Assembly: GCA_021229015.1 (NCBI GenBank)
Contig: CM037778.1
Location: 18,235,214-18,299,213 of the forward strand
DNA length: 64,000 nt
Source of the DNA: Solen grandis
Taxonomy: Eukaryota > Mollusca > Bivalvia > Adapedonta > Solenidae
Direction of reading: 5' to 3'
Part shown: positions 49,426 through 60,560 of the stretch, one piece after another
Position numbering within the stretch: the first letter of the stretch is position 1
Layout of the letters: every line of letters begins with the position of its first letter
Position numbers and translations under genes: made by a program
Notes under the pieces: model-generated
The model's input: only the letters and a program-made list of their open reading frames with translations
Told to the model about the DNA's origin: nothing
The model's database searches: none

Positions 49426-50291
49426 CAAGAAGACTATTACATTTTATTAGAGTTTGAGATATGATAAAATGACCTTGACCTTAGGGTAGCAGGCTAAAAC
49501 CAATAGGTCAAGATTGAAATTATAGGGTCTTCTTATTGGAAAACACTGCTTGACATAGGAATTATAAGAATTTAACATGTTTTTCTGGTGGGAGTAAAAG
49601 TAGGGCCTTCTACTTGCAAAAAGAAACTCTTATACCAAGTGAGAGTTTAAAAGACAAGGCAAGCTCAATACATTGTTTTTCAGAGTTTCACAATAATATA
49701 CTGACATAGACTTCTGAAGCACTGCTTCCAAAATCAATATCTGCCCTCTTAAATAATTAATCTAATTAATGTACAAAAGTGAAACCAAAAGGGTCAATAA
49801 GATCTTGTGTTATCACTCAACAAGGCTTATTTCTTATGAGAATTTAACTTTAAGGTTTGACATTTAAGGAACAAGCCCCAAACTCAAAGAAATTTTCTAC
49901 AAGTCATGAACAACAAAGTTTGATTAGATCTATAAGAAAATTCTAAGTAAGACACAACTTGCTTATACGGTTAAAATACCGTGGAAGACCATAGATAGTG
50001 CGCACCCCTTCTTTGGGGCGGAAATCCAGGGAAAAATTTGATTGTCCATATATAGTGGGCAGGCCAAATTCATAAAATCCACCAATCAATGTGAATCAGG
50101 TCGTTTTTCCCTAACAACTTTACGTTGCAATTCTCGTCTTTGCTCGCTTTACTGTTGGCAACTTTGTTACACCTTTCATAATTGTTAGTTCTCAACACTG
50201 CACTGACAGAGAAACTAAGAATGATTAAAATAATGACCAAATTCTAACGGTGATGAAATATGTCAATTCATATACGCATATTTGTAATTAA

Positions 50292-51479
50292 TTAACCCTT
50301 TCCCTCATATAGACTCATTTTGACGCCCTCAATAGGTACCACATAAAGCCTGATCTGCAGAAAACCACAGTTAAACCTTACCAAATTTAACTAGAGCTAT
50401 CACTGAAGGTGATTAATACCCCCGCAAAATACTTTAATGCAGGAGAAGCCAGACTTCAGGCAGAGCATAGATAAGAACCTGTATACATAGTATATTGGTT
50501 GTGATAGTAATAAGTAAGTTAAGTTTTTATTTAAAGTTGATAGAGAGTCAATAATGGTTGTTTGTCACAGAAGTTTAAAAATATAAGGTTACAGTTCTTG
50601 GACACTGCACTTCTCCTAGTCGCCATCTGTTTACATTTTAAGTTTCAAGTATATACCATGTATAATATTCGAGTTATGTTCAGGACAAGAAAAACAAGGA
50701 AAAGTAACTAAGGGCAATAACTCTGTAATTACTCTAGATAGAGTTATGGTTCTTGTGCACTGCACTTCCTCATATTGGGTTGACCATTGTATGAAATTGT
50801 TTTGAAAACCAACCAGTAGTTTACAAGTTATACTGGACAAGAAAAGTAACTAAGGGCAATAACTCTGTAATTCCTATAGATAGAGTTAAGGTTCTTGTGC
50901 ACTGCACTTCCTCATAGTGTGGTTGACCATTGTATGAAATTGTTTTGAAATCAAACCAGTAGTTTACAAGTTATACTAACAAAGGGCAATAACTCTGTAA
51001 TTCCTATAGATAGAGTTTGGTTCTTGTGCACTGCACTTCCTCTCATTGTGCTTGACCATTGTATGAAATTGTTTTGAAATCCAACTTGTACTTTTCAAGT
51101 TATGCTCCGGACAAGGAAAAGTAACAAAGGGCAATAACTCTGTAATAAGTCAAGATGGAGTTATGGTTCTTGTGCACTGCACTTCCTCTCCATGTGCTTG
51201 ATCATTGCATGAAGTTGTATTGAATTCCAACTTGTGGTTTTCAAGTTATGCTCCGGACAAGGAAAATGCAACGGACCGCTGGACCGACCAACCGACCGAC
51301 CACCGGGTGACTCCTATATACCCCCCAAACTTTGTTTCGGGGGTATAATTATAAAATCCTCATTTCCAGACCACTGAGGAGCAGCAAACAGCATAAAACC
51401 TGATCACTCGCAGGCTGATCTGGTTTTATGTTGTTCGCATAGGTCTTTTCATGGTTTCCTCTATAAGGGAAAGGGTTAA
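50292..51479. mobile_element. TTAA MITE, family P2, interrupted by an H2 element
   Basis: TTAA on both sides, ends CCCTTTCCCTCATATAG and CCTCTATAAGGGAAAGGG, and halves that align to the intact copy at 5706. The halves are separated by 958 bp of H2 element. Confidence 0.88.
50391..51348 (+). mobile_element. Pearl-like element, family H2, innermost of a three-level nest
   Basis: Starts CTAGAGCTATCACTGAAGGT and ATTAATACCCCCGC; core units marked by GGGCAATAACTCTGTAAT at 50713, 50854, 50984 and 51129 (130-145 bp apart); an ACCG/ACCGACC tract at about 51272-51303; then a hairpin end CCCCCCAAACTTTG and TTTCGGGGGTATAA. Ends are fixed by comparison with the uninterrupted MITE at 5706. Confidence 0.88.
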
Positions 51480-52865
51480 CTGGCACTTGTAAATACTGAT
51501 TGATCAGCAAAAAATAAAACAAAATGTGTGAAAGCATTGTTACTATTATTACTACATTATTATTCAACATATGAAAATTAAAAATAACCTTTATACAATA
51601 ATAAGAATCAGACATAATATACATATGATGATAGACAACGATAACACCGTGTTGTGAACAATGATTTATACCATTATGATTAGCTGTTTGTTTACTTCCT
51701 GTATTAAGCGCATTGTTTTTTTGAATGAATACAAGCCATTTAGATATGTTTAATAAGACTTATCTATTAAAAGCTCCTTTCATAGCGTTACATGTATGAA
51801 TTCAACCACAAGTTTTAAATAGAAATGTCATTATATGATTGTCTAAGACGATAACAATGGCAATCTAATTTCTCTGGCAGTTCAGGTAAGATTGGAAAAA
51901 TGAGACAAAAATAAGTTTCCATAGATTGTGCGCACCCCTTACTTTTTGATCATAAATTAAACAGAAATGCGCCCTATCTATGGTCTTCTACAGTATAGTG
52001 TTTTTAGAGTCTAGCATGTGACTGTTGTCTTTGAAGCTGACATCAGTAAGGTCCTTCTCCTGGTCAAATGGTTAACAAGAAGTGTCAACTCATAGGCAAA
52101 CAGAGCAAAGAATTATCCTCCCTCTTCCATATATACTATAATTATATATATCAAGGGTGTATTAAAACTAAGTCACCAGACTCACTGCCAGGCTTTGCAG
52201 CCTGATTTTGAAACCCACATGTTAACAACATGTCATGATCAACAATTTCCAAGACTTAATTAGTTTTTTGTTTTTGCTGTTGTTTTTTTATAACACAAAA
52301 CACAACCAATTTCAGCTTATTTATTTTCTTGACTTCTCTATGATAAGACAAACATCTACAGGATATTTACCCCAAACCCAACTGTCAGAGTCTATATAAA
52401 CACCTGTTAAAAACTTTGATCAACCCCCTCATTTAAATCAACTCTTGTCTGTAACGATGTAATCATTAGGTTTCCACTTCCAACACATTTCCCCACACCT
52501 CTTTCTAACATTCCCAATTACCAGTGACAAACTCATACATCACTTGTAATACTAGCAGTAAACCTGAAGGGTATCTTTACCTTTCTTCTCCACACTCTTA
52601 TCTTGCAGCACTACTGTGTAGGATACAGACTCTCTAATTAATGCTGATCTAACTAAATACATTGAAGAAACAAGAGTTAATGCTGACACTTACAAATTAA
52701 TACCAGACTGACAATAGTACAGTACAGTAAGTAAACATAATTATAAATACATATATGATTATGTCAGCATATTTTGGAAATGGTCCATAATGAATGACTA
52801 AATCAGAAAATTATTGGTCTAGACATCTCCTAATTAATTTTATTTAAACTGTTCCTAGATAAAAC

Positions 52866-53420
52866 AAGTTATCACTGAAGGTGATGAATACCCCTGCCAC
52901 AATGCCTTGATGTGAATAGATGTGAACTTTTTGTAATGTGATTAGGAGGAAACAATGTCATCCACAACATCATGTTAAGAAGTGGGATTTATAGAGGTTG
53001 TAGCTAGTCTGAGATAATATAATGTTATAATGAGACTCAGCCATTACCTACCGTGAGTTATCTTTCCAAATTGCAAAGGTCAAGGTCATATTTTAAAACC
53101 CACCCTCGAACCATTGACATCAAATGGCTAAAAATGTATTACGGTATTTATGAATGATCCTGATCTGTTCTCATGTTTTGTTCCAAGAAGCCTAAATTGC
53201 TTATATAGAAATTGGAATGTGTCATTTTGAAATGTAAAAATTATCTCCCAATTTCTTTAACTGGAAGTGATGACTGATCTACATTTACTTATGTTAAGAG
53301 ACCAGGCACTACTATTTTGCCATTATAATATTAATATAAACTCAAGGGCAATAACTCCAAAGTTCCTTGCTAGCAACTATGCCAATAAACTGAGTGTAAC
53401 CATGCATGTATGACAATCAG
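52866..53420 (+). mobile_element. H2 element, 5' fragment
   Basis: AAGTTATCACTGAAGGTGAT then GAATACCCCTGCC, later AAGGGCAATAACTCCAAAGT. No hairpin end or ACGG tract. Confidence 0.6.
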
Positions 53421-54124
53421 ATTTGGAAGTGGACAGTTCGACACTGATAATATTACAAGTGAATCTACATGTCCAATGTTACAATGGGTGTATAATAGGC
53501 AGGCTCTGGTCATCATGGCACAATCTGTAGACTGGTAAGTCATTTGGACATTTCTGAAAACTTCATTTGGCTATCCATTAGGGGTCCAAATTGGATGCTC
53601 TCTTCATGCATTGTTGCTCATTTAATCTAACAACCTGTGGGGTCTCAAATAAGAGGCTGAATTGGAGCACAGCCCCAGACTCCTCATGTTAATTGTACCA
53701 GAACACAATTAGGACTGCTCAAATGGTATAAGACAGCCAAGTACTTTCAATAAAATCCCACCTGTATCTACATGCAAGCCTCTCATTAAGAAATAATTAA
53801 CAGAAAATAATCCACAGCAGCTCAAGATCTTTCAATAAATGAAGTGTGGGTAGTTAAGAAACGTGCTTGGCCACCTTGACCTTAATTAACATAATTATAA
53901 TTTTTATCTAAATCAATTCTGATACATAAAGGCACATTCGATCGCGTGCAAAACAATTACCTACACATATATATCTTTAATTCACAGCGATTTTCACCAC
54001 TCAGACTTTCATTCTAGTGAAAACTTGAAAATGAAGCCAGAAACATATTTAAAACTGCTCAACTAATTTCAAACAATTTCTCACTCTTCAATACAGTATA
54101 GTCCATCTTAGCAAAAAAAAAGGA

Positions 54125-54220
54125 AAAAATGCTCCATGAATTACCCTTATATGCTGAGCGCTAAGCAAGGGAGCTATAACAGTACCATTTTTTACGACTA
54201 TGGTATATCATGGTGATGGT
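54125..54220 (-). mobile_element. SINE body fragment
   Basis: Contains TTACCCTTATATGCTGAGCG and GGGAGCTATAACAGTACCAT, the central part of the SINE family at 55227. Head and tail are missing. Confidence 0.65.
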
Positions 54221-54263
54221 ATTATCACTTTAAACAAGTTAACATTGCATCTATATAATTTAG

Positions 54264-54442
54264 TTATTTACCTTGTATGGACACGTTTGGATGCATTGGT
54301 AAACAGCCTTGACCCAGATCAGACAGTCTGATCAGGGTCTCCTCTGTTTAATCATACAATATTGTAGCACAGATTCTACACAATCTGTACAGCCAAGAGA
54401 AATCTGCAGTTTCATATGAGTATTCATTAGGTAAAGGGTTAA
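54264..54442. mobile_element. TTAA MITE, family P1, one end intact
   Basis: Right end GGTAAAGGGTTAA, interior CCCAGATCAGACAGTCTGAT and CATACAATATTGTAGC as in the 34427 copy. The left end is decayed. Confidence 0.65.
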
Positions 54443-55226
54443 AACCTTTCAAATGGAAACAGTTGATCTGAGACTGCCTCACAACTGGTGTCGGAGTGAG
54501 TTTGCTATGAGTATGGAATATAGACATAGCATAAAACATTCTAGGAAAACCAGTTGCCTTCATTTTTCCGTATCCCTGGACACAGCAAAGGTCTTAGGGA
54601 TGAATAATTAATGATGCACCTAGTATCTCATACATATAATGGATGGACCTGACTTATGGCATTTGATGGTTACAGAAAAATGATAGACCTGCAAATATGA
54701 TAGGAAAGGTCAAATGGAATTGTATGCCCAAAGCTGTTTTGTTTTCATGCCAATTCTTGCACAACAAGATACATTATTCAGATAGTTGATGAGTACCTAT
54801 ATATCAAGACCTTCCAGACATCTCCCATAAAAAAGGGAAAGAGGCCATCGCTTTAACTCCAAATACCTTCAAACAATATTGATTAAGGCCATTTACTTGC
54901 AAACAAACAAAATAAAATCAAGGAACAAGTCTATATGACATAACTGACATTGTATGATTCCGATGTGAAGAAGCAGTCACCACTTCATACTATGAATTAG
55001 CTTTAATTTGATCTATTAAACATAACAGTTTTGTAAATCACTCTCCATGAAACACAGCTGAGGGTATAATTAATAGAGGATTGATTTCCTACTTCTATTG
55101 GCTACTCATAAAATCAGATTTACCTTTCAAATTGTTCTGTAATCCCTGACTTTGTGACTCAATATTAGTTACAAAATCTTATATCTATATTGCTCTTATT
55201 CATATGTTCACATATTTGCATGACAC

Positions 55227-55533
55227 CGTCCCAGGTGGCAAAGTGGTTAGAGAATCCGCCTCAGGAGCAGATAGTTGTGGGTTCGATCCCCAACTACAAC
55301 ATAACAAAGTCGTAAAAAGTGGAACTGTTATAGCTCCCTTGCTTTGCGCTCAGCATATAAGGGTAATTCCAGGACTGGTTGGCCTGGTGTCAGGATAACG
55401 TGACTGGGTGTGATATCATGCCACATGTCTATGGCTTGATACTGCAGTGTGGCAGCACTATATCTGTCTCAAGCAGACATTGTCTCCAAATGACTGAAAT
55501 ACTGTTGATGAGATGTTAAACCCAACAAACAAA
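55227..55533 (+). mobile_element. tRNA-derived SINE, full length with A and B boxes
   Basis: Head GTGGCAAAGTGGTTAGAG (A box) and GGGTTCGATCCC (B box) spaced about 40 bp, as in RNA polymerase III promoters. The body holds CTCAGCATATAAGGGTAATT and GTGACTGGGTGTGATATC, and the 3' end is GTTAAACCCAACAAACAAAC. Flanks CATATTTGCATGACAC and CATATCTGCATGAATGACAC are an imperfect target duplication. Best copy of the family in the window. Confidence 0.9.
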
Positions 55534-55559
55534 CATATCTGCATGAATGACACTTCTTA

Positions 55560-56776
55560 TGATACAATTAAACTGCCAACAAAACTCTTTTCTCATGACC
55601 TCTTTCCCCTTTCTTTCAAGTCTATTCCAGATTTTGCTCTGGGGAATTCATAATTACACCAAATGGTTCTTCTTTTGGCATCCAACTTATCAGTATACAA
55701 GGCTAAACCAACAAAAAAAAAACCAGAGTTATAATCAGAGATGATTAATACCTAGGTATATCGCCTTGACTCAATAATTACTTTTTGTAAAAACATTATA
55801 CAATGCGACAAGATGTCTAGACAATGCCTCATATATACCCTTACTATATAAGGAACAGAAAATAAACCAACACCAAATTGCATGTTTTATAGTGACATAC
55901 ACTTCAGCATCATTCATTGGCAATTAGCTTAATCTGACACAACATGTGAATCTGCTCATCAAAACAGCATTGTCTGGAAACAAATGAAAGAGGTCTATCT
56001 AGGGGTAAATAAGTTCAGGAGCTCAGACAATACTGGATATTCCCACATCATTACGCAGATTCAAAGTCATTTGTAAATCCTGTCTTCCGGGGCAAACTTC
56101 TGTGTTTTTGCAATCTTTGATCTGATTTTAGCAACAGAGAAAACTAAATACCGAGCTTCGTGATCATTAAGGACAGAGAAAAGTAAGAAGATTGGAAGCT
56201 GAAAAGAATTTATTTTTTTCTAAAGTTCTAGTATTAATGAGCTATTACCTGGAATAAAAAAACAACAGTGTCTATCACATACTTAAGATAAATACAGATG
56301 AATTGCTGATCAAGTTTCTGATGGACTACATGACAACAAATTTCAGGACATTATGACACAATGTTAAGTGTTGTATACTTTTTCAGTCAACAGGCAACAT
56401 TGAAAGAAGAAAACAGTAAGTCAATATGTGAAAGTAAACAATAAATGCAGTAAAACAGATACTATTGTTACTAATAGTGGATTAAGTTTGACAGTCTTGT
56501 TTCACCATAATTGTCTAAATTAATATGTACTGCCATATTACAAGTTATAATTCTGACTTAATTAAGGTTATTTACCAATAACCCCTACACAGTGATGTAT
56601 TCAGTCACAAGTGCCAGCCATTACAGTAACCTGTATCCACCCACATTGGTGTTATCCAATTCAGCTAATTAAACAAAGACACAAACCAATTCATCCTGTA
56701 AGTCTACTTTTGCTATGCAAGCGAAACGCTTCAATCTTTACATGTTCCATCACTGGAAATGTTTATGATAGTAACA
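55560..56776. other. Non-coding sequence, nothing recognised
   Basis: AT-rich; a weak H2-like start (AGAGATGATTAATACC) near 55737 is too diverged to assign. Confidence 0.45.
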
Positions 56777-58810
56777 ACAAGAGCTGTCAGAAGAGTCAAC
56801 ATGCTCGACTATTCAAAATGCTTGTTGGTAAATCAAAAGAAATCTATTTCAATTCTTGCCTTTAATAATCCCTATATAAAAGTCAAAAATGATATACCTT
56901 GATAGCCTAATACCCCTAAATAGGTTTATGAAGTCTAAAATCAATCCTATGACTAGTTACTGAGACATAAGCATAATAAAACTGTGCACCAAGTTAAGGG
57001 CCATAATTTGTATAAAATTCAGTCCAAGAGTTTTCTTCCTTGGTTTTCTTATGCCCCTGAACACACTCCTAAACTTTCTAGTCAATACCATATACAATTC
57101 TGAGATATAAGCTGGATAGTAGCTTGCATGAAAAACTTAAGTCAAAAGTCCCAGTAAAAAGTGGACCTTATCGGCATTATATACCATCTAAAACCATCTG
57201 CCACTAAAGTATGATACCATTGAACATATTAAAGAAGTTTCAAATCAAACCCATGCCTGGTTACTGAAATATAAGCATGAAGTTCCTTGCATGAAAAACT
57301 TTAACCAAAATTTCTAAGTTAAAAAGGGCCATAATTTGTAATATATTCCATCAAGTGTTATCTTCCTTGATAGTATGATACCCCTAAACATATTAAAGAT
57401 GTTTTAAATCAATCCCATGCCTTGACTTTGAGATATAAGCATGAAAGTACCTTGCATGCAAAACTTTAACCAAAATTTCTAAGCTAAAAGGGGCAATAAC
57501 TTGTAATATATTCCATCAAGAGTTATCTACCTTGAAAGTATGATACCCCAAAACATATAAAAGATGGTTCAAATCAATCGCATGCCTGAATACTGAGATA
57601 AAAGCATGAAAGTACCTTGCATGCAAACTTTAACCAAAACTTAAAAGTTTAAAAGGGGGCCATAACTTGTAATATATTCCATCAAGAGTTATCTACCTAG
57701 GTTGTCTGATACCCCAAAACATATTCATAAACTTTCAAGTCAGTACCATGAATGGTTATTGAGATATAAGGCTGATAGAAGCTTACATGCAAAACTTTAA
57801 CCAAATTTTCTATTGCATGCAAAACTTTCACCCAAAATTTCTAAGTTAAAAAGGGACCATAATTCACATCAAATTCAGTCAAGAGTTATCTAACTTGGTT
57901 GTCTGATGCCCCTGAACATTTTCATAAACTTTTAAGTCAATACCATAAATGGTTATTGAGATATAAAGTTGATAGTAACTTGCATGCAAAACTTTAACCA
58001 AAAGCTGCAACGCCAATGCCGACGCAAGGGCGACTACAATAGCTCACATACCGTATACACCGGCAGATTAGGCACACTTTTTTCCCAGATAATTCAAGTT
58101 TATAGAGGGGGTGCGCCTTATATGATGATATACAACCTTTCAGGTTTCTTTTTTCAATCACCGAGAAGTGAAATATTACCGGTATACGATCTCAGAAAAT
58201 GGATATACTGAAAGCCAATGAATACGATAATATGCCACAAAGTCTATACGAAACCATGATAAACAATACAATTATTGCTTTTGTTCTTATTAGTTATCCT
58301 ACTGGTATATTTAAAATGATCATGAGAAACTGAAACAACTTGATGGAAGCCATTTTCAATATAAACAAATAAGTTTATTTTACGGGACCTCATGATGTAT
58401 AGGAGAAACTTGACAGGTGGCAATTGTTACGTAATGTTTGTTAGTTGGGAGAATTTGGACAGGCGACAATGGTCCCCAGTGTTAGAATGCGGGGACACGG
58501 TTGAGTAATGTCATGTTATGAAAATGTGTCACCTTTATCCTACCCATCGTTATTGTAACAGTGTAATGGAGTAATCTTATGCCATGTGTAAATAAAACGG
58601 TTCACCGTATGATTAGCCCTGTGACGTACGGATAGCTTTCAGTCTGTCAAAATGTACAAAGGTGCAAATTTCAAAACAAGATTTCGCCGCATACGATACG
58701 ATAAGTGATTTTTTTTTCAAATAAGTTACCCTGAAAGTTAGGATGCGCCTTAAATGTAGCTGCGCCTAATCTGACCGTGTGTACAGGTATTCTTCGAATA
58801 GTGGAGCTAA
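56777..58810 (+). mobile_element. Helitron-like element, family H4, interrupted near its 3' end
   Basis: Starts ACAAGAGCTGTCAGAAGAGT and GCTCGACTATTCAAAATGC. Core units of about 165 bp carry TTGTAATATATTCCATCAAG near 57336, 57501 and 57667, with GCATGCAAAACTTTAACC in each. A GACGCAAGGGCGACTACAAT tract and a 3' end TTCTTCGAATAGTGGAGCTAA follow. A 741 bp TA-flanked element separates the last 21 bp or so. Confidence 0.8.
58049..58789. mobile_element. TA-flanked TIR element, family T2, inserted in the H4 element
   Basis: Left end TACCGTATACACCGGCAGAT then TAGGCACA; right end (other strand) TACCTGTACACACGGTCAGA then TTAGGCGCA. Subterminal GTGCGCCTTATAT and GGATGCGCCTTAAAT repeats face each other. 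TA at both edges. No transposase frame. Resembles family T at 49977 in its TA edges and GCGC subterminal motif. Confidence 0.75.
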
Positions 58811-59365
58811 AAATGGCCAAAGGTAAAATCATAGATATAGCATACATAAGAGCTTAATTAAGTTTAGTGAACTCAGGTATGAAATTAGTGCAAAACATAA
58901 ACACCACTGAAACCTCAGCTTCTAAAAATACCTAATAAAAGATCCCATCAATAGAAAGATGTGGTAGCTATAATAGTTTCATTTCCTCTCATTTATATGT
59001 AACCATTGTTTCTATTCAGTTACCTAAAATGTATTCAAGACAACACTAATTTATATGAACACATAACTCAGTTGGTTTGTATCAAAAACTATCAAGAGAT
59101 TCCCATTTTTCACCTGCAGCCCACTAGATCCTAAATAAACACACACAAGAGCTTACAGCAGTTCATATTTGACTGATAAGCCTCCAAGGTCTATTCATAA
59201 ATATTTACCCTAAAAATCTATACAAGTTCTTCTTTAATCTTGGACAGCTTTTTATCATAGTAGAGTGAGATGAACAGTATATTAGGAATAAGTATGTTGT
59301 CAGGATGTCCTACTTGAGCAGACTTCTGGAATGGAAACCTTAAATGACATATTCAATTGCAGAAA

Positions 59366-59485
59366 ACAAGAGTGTTCTTTGGAACACATGTCACCTGCTG
59401 AAGCGTGACGGAAAAAGTGTGACAGACAGAGGATGGAAAAATGACCCCTATGTGTCACCTCTGCTTACAGCAGGCGACACAAAAA
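59366..59485 (+). mobile_element. Short hairpin element, family H3
   Basis: ACAAGAGTGTTCTTTGGAAC, ATGTCACCTGCTGAAGCGTG, GTGTGACAGACAGAGGATGG, then CTTACAGCAGGCGACACAAA. About 120 bp and matching the 39058 copy along its whole length. Confidence 0.8.
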
Positions 59486-60215
59486 TAGCAAAGAAAATTT
59501 GTTACATAATGAATCTTGTCACTGTCACAGATGTTCAACCCTGTGGTTCTCATATGAACAAGATTTTATATTTAAGCAGACTAACAGGCTAATATTTTAA
59601 AAGTTTTTTGAGGTTGCTGCATACAATATATTGAGACCTATGTTCACAGGATGATCAGCAGGTTTTAAAATGATGCCATACATTACCTGAGTATCATCTG
59701 CAAGCAAAGGTCTGATACACCTTACTGCAGGACAACCAATCAAACCTCAATCAATCAAACCTTGGACTCTGGGTAATATGCAACTGATTGCTATTCGTCT
59801 TATTCCACAAAATCATAAACCTCTCTTTGAAGTCTCTGTAAGTGCCTGATCCACAATTAACAACAGTACTTCTCCCTCCAGGACCTGTTCTTTGATTAGA
59901 ACCACCATAAATAACTCACATTTATTCACATTTCTATATGACTGCCCATCTTTTATTCCAGCAATCAGCCTTGTTCTGAATGGCCATGATGCTCAGTGTT
60001 CATCTATTCATGATGTCTTTATTTTTCCAGCCATCACTACAAAGGCTCTTGAGCGAACGAGAGTGTCATAACATTGTTGATTGAGTGTATTCCAGAAATC
60101 CAGAGTAGTTTCACATATCAGTGGAAAGAAAATAAAAGGGTAGACTTAACATACAAGTTGTAAAAGCTGAAAAGTCTTGATATCTAACTTAACAAAGCTC
60201 GACAGATTAGAGCTT

Positions 60216-60398
60216 TAAGAGAAAGAGATAGGCCATTGCAGGCCCTCACTGGCTCTCTCACCCGATGTGCTGGAATTAACCATGGTTTTTAAGGGGCTAA
60301 ATATTATTTGAACAATTTTGGTTGAGACTCTGCCAATAAGGATCCTTGCCAAATATTTTTTTAATCTAGTTAGTTAGCACTGGAGAAGTTTTTTGAAG

Positions 60399-60457
<59 letters not shown>

Positions 60458-60560
60458 GGCAAACTTAAGCCCTGTCCCTTGGGACTATGATTTTTAGGAC
60501 TGGATGAATTTGAAAATCCCAAGACACATTAGTGCCAAAATAATTTTATGTTTTTTTTTA
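60216..60560 (+). mobile_element. H1 element, diverged 5' part
   Basis: GAGATAGGCCATTGCAGGCC and CTCTCTCACCCGATG resemble the H1 start, with TTGAACAATTTTGGTTGAGA after it as in the 62260 element. The (AT)n tract lies inside. Confidence 0.5.
60405..60453. repeat. (AT)n microsatellite
   Basis: About 24 perfect AT dinucleotides. Confidence 0.95.

Larger units (their letters stand above)
49977..51995. mobile_element. TA-flanked DNA transposon remnant, family T, interrupted
   Basis: Ends TACCGTGGAAGACCATAGAT (left) and, on the other strand, TACTGTAGAAGACCATAGAT, matching at 25 of 28 positions including AGxGCGCA, with TA at each outer edge. A piggyBac-like MITE sits inside. The TA target suggests a Tc1/mariner or pogo relative (inference). 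No transposase frame. Confidence 0.75.

Noticed and set aside
55231..55295. Possible tRNA gene
   Set aside because: A and B boxes are present but the sequence cannot form a proper acceptor stem, and it continues into a SINE body with target duplication; it is a SINE head.
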